Part shown: positions 37,283 through 43,417 of the stretch, one piece after another
Layout: each line of letters starts with the position of its first letter
How positions within the stretch are numbered: the stretch's first letter is position 1
Source: Halanaerobium saccharolyticum
GTDB lineage: Bacteria; Bacillota; Halanaerobiia; Halanaerobiales; Halanaerobiaceae
Length of the DNA stretch: 44,526 bases
Reading direction: 5' to 3'
NCBI RefSeq assembly: GCF_004362045.1
Contig: NZ_SNWX01000027.1
Span: 1 to 44,526 of the forward strand
Notes under the pieces: model-generated
Databases searched by the model: none
Told to the model about the DNA's origin: nothing
Seen by the model: the letters and a program-made list of their open reading frames with translations, nothing else
Program-made: the position numbers and the translations under genes

Positions 37283-37293
37283 AGTATTATAAT
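37265..37293 (+). promoter_or_regulatory. promoter of the metallophosphoesterase gene
   Basis: TTGAAT (37265-37270) and TATAAT (37288-37293) are separated by 17 bp, 70 bp upstream of ATG 37363, and overlapped by the inverted repeat at 37244-37282. Confidence 0.6.
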
Positions 37294-37362
37294 TAAAGAT
37301 AATCAAAAGAATATAATTATGAAGTCAATCAGCAGACAGCAGAGCAGCAGAGGAGTGGTTTT

Positions 37363-37998
37363 ATGACTTCAGTAATCAAAAAGGTTTTTAGGGATTTCAG
37401 CACTGGAATTTCGGATTTTAAAAACCGTTATAAATTACCAGATGAGTTTCACAGTTCAAATGAATTAAAAATAATGCATATTAGTGATACACCAGAATCA
37501 ATTTATTCTCATATTTATAAAATGTTGAGCTATAGTCAGCCTGATGTAATAATTCATACAGGAGATCTGGTAGATAATTTAAAGCTGGAAGATTCTGGAG
37601 ATGAAATGCTGGATAAATATCAGAGAAAGTCAGCTGAGTTTATCAGCAATTTAGAAAAATTGACAGCAGCCAGAATTATTTATATACCAGGAAATCATGA
37701 TGATATTAAAGTTATCGAAAATAATAAAAACAGAAGTGAAATTATGGCTGAAGGAAGTATAATAGAGTTAGATGGGGTGAAGATTGGTCTTGCTCACTAT
37801 CCGGAAAATTTACCTCAAAATGCAGATATTAATCTTTATGGTCATAACCAGCAGCAAAATTTTGAGAGTGAAAATATATATTTGAATGGAATATTAAATA
37901 TTAATTATTTACTCTTACCTTCTAAAGAGGATTATAAGATTAATTATCCCTGGATAGTAAATCAGGGAAGACAGTATAAAACTTTCAATATGATTTAA
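37363..37998 (+). CDS. aberrant metallophosphoesterase-like protein
   Basis: This 211-residue protein has a calcineurin-like fold: MHISDTPES, HTGDLVDN, IPGNHDD and LYGHNQQ occur in the right order. Two of the usual metal-ligand histidines are changed. Motif I is D-T-P instead of D-x-H, and the last motif is GHNQ instead of GHxH. The central GD and GNHD motifs are intact, so one metal site may remain. It may have altered catalysis or bind without hydrolysis. GAGGAGTGG precedes ATG 37363. It appears monocistronic, with its own promoter and terminator. Fold is confident; activity is uncertain. Confidence 0.8.
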   Translation: MTSVIKKVFRDFSTGISDFKNRYKLPDEFHSSNELKIMHISDTPESIYSHIYKMLSYSQPDVIIHTGDLVDNLKLEDSGDEMLDKYQRKSAEFISNLEKLTAARIIYIPGNHDDIKVIENNKNRSEIMAEGSIIELDGVKIGLAHYPENLPQNADINLYGHNQQQNFESENIYLNGILNINYLLLPSKEDYKINYPWIVNQGRQYKTFNMI

Positions 37999-38012
37999 AT
38001 GAGAAATTATTC

Positions 38013-38049
38013 TTAGTCAGATTTGCAAGGATCTGGCTAATTTCTTTTA
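38013..38049 (+). terminator. terminator after the metallophosphoesterase gene
   Basis: TTAGTCAGAT (38013-38022) pairs with ATCTGGCTAA (38031-38040) through ten pairs including one G-U, followed by TTTCTTTT. Confidence 0.8.
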
Positions 38050-38100
38050 GGTTAAGTTTTTAGAAATTTTAAATAATTATCAAGCAGCAGGAGTGATTAG

Positions 38101-39105
38101 ATGAATTTTGTCCGCAGTGGTCCCCGATATCTTTTTTTAAAAGTAAAGGAACCTGATTTTTTCAGTCAGCAGCTTTCTCAGTTGACCGAAGTGAGACAAC
38201 TTGATTTTCAGACTGCAATCGGGCTGGCAGTAGAGGAATCGGTAATAGTATTTTTGAGTGATTGGGAGAAAGAAAGTTTTAAGGTTGAAGATTCAGATCT
38301 GATCTTATACTTGCCGATGAATTCCACAGCACTACTGGCAGTGATTTTAAATGAAGTTCAGTTGAATCAGGCAGTCGGAAAAGTTACTACTGGACCGGGG
38401 CAGCTGGTAATGCGGATTCCGGAAGCTGGGAAAAAAGTAATAGCTGAGATTATTGAAAATTATCAGGCGCGGGAAGTTTCAATTTTAGAAGGTATTAACC
38501 TGGGAAGTGCAGACAGCACAATTATTTCATTTACCGAACAGCCTATCAAATCAAGATTAAAATCTTTAAACAAAGTAAGAGATAATATATTAGTTAATAA
38601 AGATTCAACTTTAGTATTTGAGGAACTGAGACGGGATGCTGTAAGGTATATCACTCATGGGCTTAAAGATAATCAGTGGTCTGAACTTAAAATTAATATT
38701 TATGATTCCAGTGGACTTTATGATCTGGAATACCAGCGTTTAATGACGATTCTATCTGATTTAGAGGCAGGTATTATTCTGGGTGAATCCTGGACTAAAG
38801 ACCATGCCTTTGCTTTATTTTCAATTACTGCCTATCAGGTGAGGCTTTTTACATTTTTATCTCCTCTGGAAATAAAAAAGATATTATTTGCTTTTGAGTA
38901 CAGCAGTAATGGGGAAAGGTTGGTTGATTATGATCTTTTTAATAAAAGCAAAAAAATTAATTGGTCCGAAATTTTAAATGATAATCAGCGGCATGATCGC
39001 CAGAAGCTGGCCTTTAAATTTAGAGAAGAAATAATGGACGAACTTTCTCAAACTGCTAAAGCACGTTACTTTGAATTGGAAAAAGAAATAGAGGCTAAAT
39101 TATAA
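38101..39105 (+). CDS. hypothetical protein, no family recognised
   Basis: This 334-residue, apparently soluble protein has no signal peptide or membrane segment. I recognise no domain. Visible features: an N-terminal region with alternating hydrophobics (RYLFLKVKEPDFF...SVIVFLSDWEK), a middle part with many charged residues (FEELRRDAVRYITHGLKDN), and a helical acidic C-terminus (LAFKFREEIMDELSQTAKA). It has no cysteines. Codon use resembles the flanking genes. AGGAGTGATT precedes the ATG and its own terminator follows, so it is probably expressed alone. It may be lineage-specific. Function unknown. Confidence 0.75.
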   Translation: MNFVRSGPRYLFLKVKEPDFFSQQLSQLTEVRQLDFQTAIGLAVEESVIVFLSDWEKESFKVEDSDLILYLPMNSTALLAVILNEVQLNQAVGKVTTGPGQLVMRIPEAGKKVIAEIIENYQAREVSILEGINLGSADSTIISFTEQPIKSRLKSLNKVRDNILVNKDSTLVFEELRRDAVRYITHGLKDNQWSELKINIYDSSGLYDLEYQRLMTILSDLEAGIILGESWTKDHAFALFSITAYQVRLFTFLSPLEIKKILFAFEYSSNGERLVDYDLFNKSKKINWSEILNDNQRHDRQKLAFKFREEIMDELSQTAKARYFELEKEIEAKL

Positions 39106-39116
39106 AATTTGTTATT

Positions 39117-39147
39117 AAGTTGGGTTTGAAGCCTGACTTTTTCTTTA
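39117..39147 (+). terminator. terminator after the hypothetical gene
   Basis: AAGTTGGG (39117-39124) pairs with CCTGACTT (39132-39139), including G-U pairs, around TTTGAAG, followed by TTTTCTTT. Confidence 0.7.
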
Positions 39148-39250
39148 TCCAGACTAAAATATATAAATATGTATAAAGAATCACATATTTGCGCTATCCA
39201 TACTTTTGAGATAAAATATAGATATGGATAAGTTTAGAAAGGAGATATTA

Positions 39251-39799
39251 ATGAATACAGAGAAAATACTAACTGAGGTTGAAACAGCCATCAGAGAATT
39301 AATAGATATTGTTAAGCCGGAACCCAATTCAATCTTTTTACTGGGTGGAAGTACCAGTGAAATACAGGGTAAAGAAATTGGTTCTGCAACTGATTTGAAA
39401 CTTGGAAAAAAAATAATTAGGCGAGTTATAAAAATTATGGATGAATCTGAATTGTATCTTGCAGTTCAGGGTTGTGAACACATAAATCGTTCACTTGTAA
39501 TCGAAAAAAAATGCCAGCTACTCTATCACTTTCCAGAGGTGAATGTTATTCCTCAGCGTCATGCTGGTGGTGCTTTTTCGACAGAAGCATTCGAATTATT
39601 TGAAAATCCAGTTACGGTAGAAAGTATGGAAGCAGATTTAGGAATTGATATTGGGGATGCCTTAATCGGGATGCATCTTAAAAATGTTGCCGTACCTGTG
39701 AGATTATCAATCAAAGAAATTGGCAAAGCCCATCTTACTGCAGCGAGAACAAGGCTCAAACTTGTGGGTGGAGTAAGAGCAGAATATAAAGATTTATAA
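39251..39799 (+). CDS. UPF0340 / TIGR01440 family protein (YwlG-like)
   Basis: This protein of about 182 residues matches the YwlG/UPF0340 family: FLLGGSTSEIQGKEIGSA near the start, LAVQGCEHINRSLVIE in the middle, and NVIPQRHAGGAFSTEAFE and IGDALIGMHLKNVAVPVR later. The family is conserved in Firmicutes, often beside glyA or upp, but its function is not established. ATG 39251 is used because AAAGGAG lies at 39238-39244; an earlier in-frame ATG (39224) has no such site. It sits between an unknown gene and the curli-type locus. Confidence 0.93.
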   Translation: MNTEKILTEVETAIRELIDIVKPEPNSIFLLGGSTSEIQGKEIGSATDLKLGKKIIRRVIKIMDESELYLAVQGCEHINRSLVIEKKCQLLYHFPEVNVIPQRHAGGAFSTEAFELFENPVTVESMEADLGIDIGDALIGMHLKNVAVPVRLSIKEIGKAHLTAARTRLKLVGGVRAEYKDL

Positions 39800-39979
39800 A
39801 GCAATGCATAATAGTACACTTTTAAATTCGGCCGGTCAGGTTAAAGGAGAGGATATAAAAAGCATTTTAGAAGCAGCATTTTAATTTTTTTAAAAAATAA
39901 TGGACATTTGCCTAAAAAGACAGATGCCCCTTTTGATAGATTTTGTGGATTGATGTGCAGCACACATGGGGGTGTGTTT

Positions 39980-41116
39980 ATGAGCGAATTAGAGAAGATT
40001 AGTTTTTATGGTCTGGGTCCATTTTATTATGAGTATCAGGGGAAAAGATTTGATGGCAGCAGCTGGGTATCTAAGAGAGCCTTATATTTATTAATGTATC
40101 TTTTACTGGCTAAGGACAGAAATGTCGCTGCCGAAGAACTTGTTGATGTTTTCTGGGAAGAATCTGATCTGAATGATGGGAAAAATAAATTATATAACAC
40201 AATTTATTTATTGAGAAAGTCACTTGCCAGAGATGGGATTCCAAAAGATATTGTTGAATCAAAAAATGGCGGATATTCGCTTAATGACGCTTATCCTGTT
40301 AAAACAGACTGGAACTATTTTGAGAAAAATGCTAAGAAAGTAATCAAAGGAGAAGAACTATCTTTGTCAGAAGTGGAGGATTTATTAAGTCTTTATCGGG
40401 GAGATTTTTTTCCTCCTTTAAGGTATGAAGGCTGGACGGAAATTCACCGGGAGGATTATAGAGAATTATATTTAAATTTAATTGAAAATTTTACAGAAAA
40501 ATTATTTCAGGAACAGCGATATCGAGATGCAGTAAATTATCTACATAAAGGAATTGAATATGATCCTTATCGGGAAAATTTTTATTTATTTTATATTAAA
40601 GCTTTAGTTAAACTTGGACGAGTAGCAGAGGCGATAAATAGTTACAAAAAATGTGAAAGAATACTAAAAGAAGAACTTGATGTTTTTCCCGGCCGGAGTC
40701 TTAAAAAAGAGTATCACCGGATTAGAATGAGTCAGGATCTAACGGAAGATATAGAAGTAGAATTAAATGAAAGCCCTATTTTAGGTTCAGGTGCTATGCT
40801 TTGCGAAATGATGGTCTTTAAAAAGATATATGAGCTTGAGATCAGACATGTAAAAAGATTAAAAAAAGAGTTTGTTCTGATGACTATTGATTTTAATAAT
40901 GTTGAACTTAAGCTCCCTTTTCAGAAAGCAGCAGATAAAATCGGAAGTATGTTAAGAACAGGAGATGTAATTTGTGTTCTCAATAAAAAAGTATACATTT
41001 TGTTGAGAGATATGAGCCTTGTTAATAGTGGAATAATTATGAACAGATTTAATAAATTTTGTGAGGAGTTAGAATTGATTAAGAAACCTTCAATTGATAT
41101 TAGAGAAGTAAATTAA
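39980..41116 (+). CDS. BTAD/SARP-type transcriptional regulator with degenerate GGDEF-like C-terminus
   Basis: This protein of about 378 residues has three parts. Residues 1-100 are an OmpR-like winged helix (KRALYLLMYLLLAKDRNVAAEELVDVFW, KNKLYNTIYLLRKSL). About 105-255 is a BTAD bundle of TPR-like helices (GWTEIHREDYRELYLNLIENF, DPYRENFYLFYIKALVKLGR). About 270-378 resembles a GGDEF fold, but the signature is lost: the position reads LNKKVYILL after LRTGDVICV. It may be a ligand or dimerisation domain. ATG 39980 fits GGGGGT upstream; TTG 39908 and ATG 39953 are also in frame. Lying just before the curlin genes and TCGAG repeats, it is the likely local regulator. That link is inference. Confidence 0.85.
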   Translation: MSELEKISFYGLGPFYYEYQGKRFDGSSWVSKRALYLLMYLLLAKDRNVAAEELVDVFWEESDLNDGKNKLYNTIYLLRKSLARDGIPKDIVESKNGGYSLNDAYPVKTDWNYFEKNAKKVIKGEELSLSEVEDLLSLYRGDFFPPLRYEGWTEIHREDYRELYLNLIENFTEKLFQEQRYRDAVNYLHKGIEYDPYRENFYLFYIKALVKLGRVAEAINSYKKCERILKEELDVFPGRSLKKEYHRIRMSQDLTEDIEVELNESPILGSGAMLCEMMVFKKIYELEIRHVKRLKKEFVLMTIDFNNVELKLPFQKAADKIGSMLRTGDVICVLNKKVYILLRDMSLVNSGIIMNRFNKFCEELELIKKPSIDIREVN

Positions 41117-41132
41117 AAAAATATTTTTTGTT

Positions 41133-41160
41133 AAAACCACCTTTAGCGGGTGGTTTTTTT
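41133..41160 (+). terminator. terminator after the regulator gene
   Basis: AAAACCACC (41133-41141) pairs with GGTGGTTTT (41149-41157) around TTTAGCG, followed by T. It separates the regulator transcript from the curlin genes. Confidence 0.88.
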
Positions 41161-41161
41161 A

Positions 41162-41181
41162 TTTTTCGAGGTTTTTTCGAG
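41162..41181 (+). promoter_or_regulatory. TCGAG direct repeats, candidate SARP-type operator
   Basis: TTTTTCGAG occurs at 41162-41170 and again at 41173-41181, so the TCGAG cores (41166 and 41177) are exactly 11 bp apart. Streptomyces SARPs bind TCGAG-type heptamers in 11-bp-spaced direct repeats next to the -10. Here TATTAT/TATAAA sequences follow at 41185-41193 and the first curlin starts at 41271. Confidence 0.55.
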
Positions 41182-41270
41182 ATTTATTATAAATTTTTAT
41201 TAGTTTTTATTGTTATTATTAACTCAGTAGAAAGGAGGTGTGAAAAAGCAAGAAGGAGGTGGAGAAGAAG

Positions 41271-41714
41271 ATGAAAATAAAGAGAATAACATTGATTATG
41301 ATTTTGTCCTTATTGCTAACAATTATCCCTACTATAAATTCCTTTGCTCAAAGCGATTATTTATTTAATCAAAGACAATTTAGCAGTTCGATAGTTTGGG
41401 AAAATGAGAATTACAGCAATGAATTTGACTCTGTATCAAATAATAATTTTGCTTCGATAATTCAAATTGGCAGCTATAATAAGGGTGAGATCTGGCAGAA
41501 AAATTTATCTTCTCAAGAAAAAAGTAATTCGGCTTCAATAGTCCAGGTTGGGAACAGTAATACTGCTTTAATTAAACAGTTTACTGTAAATGCCAGAGCT
41601 GAAATAAGACAGTATGGCCATGATAACCTGGCTACAATTGAACAATCTCAATTTAACAGTCATGTTAGAATTACACAATTTACAAATGATAGTGTATTAA
41701 GAGTTGCAAACTAA
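41271..41714 (+). CDS. CsgB-like minor curlin / nucleator
   Basis: This 147-residue protein has a signal peptide (about residues 1-26, ending NSFAQ) and, after a linker, degenerate curlin repeats from about residue 58. Units such as NFASIIQIGSYNKGEIWQ, SASIVQVGNSNTALIKQ and AEIRQYGHDNLATIEQ fit the curlin pattern x6-Q-x-G-x2-N-x5-Q; a final unit is partial. Repeats are irregular and less acidic than in the next gene, with more K/R, as in CsgB nucleators. It would be exported through CsgG and seed fibre growth. ATG 41271 follows AAGGAGGTGG (41252-41261). A second SD-like AAAGGAGGTG at 41231-41240 leads nowhere obvious. The nucleator role is inferred from order and repeat quality. Confidence 0.8.
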   Translation: MKIKRITLIMILSLLLTIIPTINSFAQSDYLFNQRQFSSSIVWENENYSNEFDSVSNNNFASIIQIGSYNKGEIWQKNLSSQEKSNSASIVQVGNSNTALIKQFTVNARAEIRQYGHDNLATIEQSQFNSHVRITQFTNDSVLRVAN

Positions 41715-41733
41715 TAAAAAATGAGTTTCAATC

Positions 41734-41765
41734 TAAAACTTAAAATTTTTCGGGAAAGTTTTAGA
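41734..41765 (+). repeat. intercistronic hairpin between the two curlin genes
   Basis: CTAAAACTT (41734-41742) and AAGTTTTAG (41757-41765) form a perfect 9-bp inverted repeat with a 14-nt loop. It lacks a T run, so an mRNA-stabilising or processing element is more likely than a terminator. Confidence 0.55.
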
Positions 41766-41800
41766 ATTAAAAATCCAAAAAATATCAAGGAGGAAAAGTA

Positions 41801-42274
41801 ATGAAAAAATTATTTATTTTGTTAGCAGTTGCTCTTTTAGTAGTGGGTATGAGTGGTATGGCAGCAGCAAATGGTTCTGATGGCAATTTTGCTAAGGTTG
41901 ATCAGGATGGTTGGGGTAATGATGCATTAGTTAATCAGACAGGTGAAGATCATATTGGTCTCATTTACCAGGACGGCTGGGGAAATGATTCAGATTTATA
42001 TCAGGATGGAGATGATAACTTTGCTATAGTTAAATCAATGGGAGAATTTAACTCTGTTTCTCAATATCAAGATGGAGATGATTTATTAGCTTCAGTTTAT
42101 CAGGACGGTTTTGCAAACAAAGCCGAACAGTATCAAACTGGAGAAGATAATAAGAGCTTTATTGGTCAACTTGGCTGCTTTAACTTTGCCCGTACAGATC
42201 AGACAGATGAAGACGATTTTGCGATAATTTCTCAAAATGGCGCTGGCAACAGTGCAACTATTAACCAGTATTAA
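41801..42274 (+). CDS. CsgA-like major curlin with six 22-residue acidic repeats
   Basis: This 157-residue protein has a signal peptide (1-23, ending GMAAA) and six tandem repeats: 29-50, 51-72, 73-94, 95-116, 117-138 and 139-157 (the last short). Repeat 2 shows the theme: LIYQDGWGNDSDLYQDGDD, matching the curlin Q-x-G-x2-N-x5-Q strand-turn-strand unit. Each turn between repeats is acidic (GED, GDD, DED). By my count the mature chain has about 25 D/E and 5 K/R, as expected of a halophile. Repeat 5 holds a single cysteine (QLGCFN). It would be secreted unfolded and polymerise as extracellular amyloid. AGGAGG precedes the ATG. Confidence 0.88.
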   Translation: MKKLFILLAVALLVVGMSGMAAANGSDGNFAKVDQDGWGNDALVNQTGEDHIGLIYQDGWGNDSDLYQDGDDNFAIVKSMGEFNSVSQYQDGDDLLASVYQDGFANKAEQYQTGEDNKSFIGQLGCFNFARTDQTDEDDFAIISQNGAGNSATINQY

Positions 42275-42303
42275 AGTCTAATAATATTTAAATTTGTAAA
42301 CAG

Positions 42304-42341
42304 GCAATCTAAAGGTTAGTTTTCCTTTAGATTGCTTCTTT
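42304..42341 (+). terminator. terminator after the major curlin gene
   Basis: GCAATCTAAAGG (42304-42315) pairs perfectly with CCTTTAGATTGC (42324-42335) around TTAGTTTT, followed by TTCTTT. Partial read-through would give less barrel/csgF/csgG mRNA than curlin mRNA. Confidence 0.85.
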
Positions 42342-42380
42342 ACTGAGTATTTTAAATTACGTATTACCAGGAGTGATAAA

Positions 42381-42947
42381 ATGGATAAAAGAATATGGAT
42401 TTTAGATTATTTTTATATACTTCTAGTTTTTTTTATGTTTTTAATTATCAATTCACCATTAATCCTGGCTCAAGAAAATGAATCACAAGTAGTGGAACAA
42501 AATTTAACAGAAAGAATAGAATTAATTGAGGCCTCTCAACAGTTTAGCAAAGCTCAAACTAACATTAATCAGACTGCTGCAGTTAGTATGTATGCCTGTA
42601 ATTACCATACAAATAATACTCAATATAAGTTGGGAGCTAAATTTGAAAAAATATTCTATGGAAATAAGAACAGTACTAATTTTTCTTATGTGATAGAGGG
42701 CATTTATCTTGATAATGAAGAAGAGGATGTAGCAGCATTTTTATCTCTGCAGACAACTTTAAGTAATAGGTTGTTTTCCCCTTATTTTGGTCTGGGAGCA
42801 GAAGTCATGAATGTAGCAGATTACCAGGTTTTTCTTGGCCTAAATCTCAGTCAGTATTTTTTTGTGGAAACAAAATTTATTAATGAGAAAGATGATTTAG
42901 AAGATGGCGATTTTTATTCAGCTTTGGGATTTAAAATTCCTTTTTAG
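42381..42947 (+). CDS. unrecognised probable outer-membrane beta-barrel of the curli locus
   Basis: This 188-residue protein has a long hydrophobic N-terminal signal (to about residue 32, ending LILAQ) and a short acidic/glutamine-rich linker (QENESQVVEQNLTERIELI). The rest alternates polar and hydrophobic residues in beta-strand fashion: YKLGAKFEKIFYG, FSYVIEGIYL, PYFGLGAEVM, QVFLGLNLSQYFFVETKFI. It ends in FYSALGFKIPF, with the C-terminal aromatic residue used as an outer-membrane insertion signal. A small (about eight-strand) barrel is likely. It lies between the curlin terminator and csgF, 15 bp from csgF. I recognise no csg family for it. A role in anchoring or protecting fibres is speculation. 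Confidence 0.72.
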   Translation: MDKRIWILDYFYILLVFFMFLIINSPLILAQENESQVVEQNLTERIELIEASQQFSKAQTNINQTAAVSMYACNYHTNNTQYKLGAKFEKIFYGNKNSTNFSYVIEGIYLDNEEEDVAAFLSLQTTLSNRLFSPYFGLGAEVMNVADYQVFLGLNLSQYFFVETKFINEKDDLEDGDFYSALGFKIPF

Positions 42948-42962
42948 AAAGGAGCATTTAAA

Positions 42963-43376
42963 ATGTTAAAAAAAATATTTATCATCTCAATTCTCTTTTT
43001 TTTCTTTGTAATTAGTTTTAGTAGTTTTGTTGGAGCTGCATCAACTACCAGCTGGAGTTTTAAGGTCCTAAATGATCCTGATGCCAGGCAGGTTGCTTAT
43101 AATTTAGCTCAGGCTCAAAATGAGATGAGTGAGTCAGAAGATCCAATAGCACAGTTTGTTTCAGGTTTAGAAGGTAGAATAATGAGTAACATCCAGAGAG
43201 ATATTGTCAATAAAATGATTGAAGATGGTTCAGCTGCGGGAGTTTATGAAACCAATACATTATTAGTAACGGTAGAAGATGATAATGGTGATGTTACTAT
43301 TTATATAACAAATAAAGAAACAGGTGAGCAAACTAAAGTTGAATACGGAACAAATGACTGGGATTTTGATTTTTAA
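42963..43376 (+). CDS. csgF: CsgF-like curli assembly factor
   Basis: This 137-residue protein has a signal peptide (about 1-25, ending VGAAS). It aligns over its mature length with CsgF: WSFKVLNDPDARQVAYNLAQAQNE resembles the N-terminal region, FVSGLEGRIMSNIQRDIV matches the helix, and TNTLLVTVEDDNGDVTIYI then TNKETGEQTKVEYG matches the C-terminal strands (E. coli: RKTGQTSTIQV). In E. coli, CsgF's N-terminus plugs the CsgG pore and positions CsgB outside. The usual NPxFGG motif of that plug is absent here (LNDPDA). AAAGGAG precedes ATG 42963. csgG follows after 41 bp. Confidence 0.82.
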   Translation: MLKKIFIISILFFFFVISFSSFVGAASTTSWSFKVLNDPDARQVAYNLAQAQNEMSESEDPIAQFVSGLEGRIMSNIQRDIVNKMIEDGSAAGVYETNTLLVTVEDDNGDVTIYITNKETGEQTKVEYGTNDWDFDF

Positions 43377-43417
43377 AATCAGGATAATATATAGTAATTT
43401 TTGGAGGAGGGAGAATT

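Noticed and set aside
39804-39884. A 26-codon ORF (ATG 39804 to TAA 39884) between the UPF0340 gene and the regulator.
   Set aside because: No ribosome binding site, very short, and no supporting overlap or conservation visible. It could be a decayed gene end but cannot be supported.
41231-41270. Tandem Shine-Dalgarno-like sequences (AAAGGAGGTG and AAGGAGGTGG) and a possible leader peptide before the CsgB-like gene.
   Set aside because: The GTG codons are too close to the first site to be used, and the purine-rich run may simply be a double ribosome binding region.
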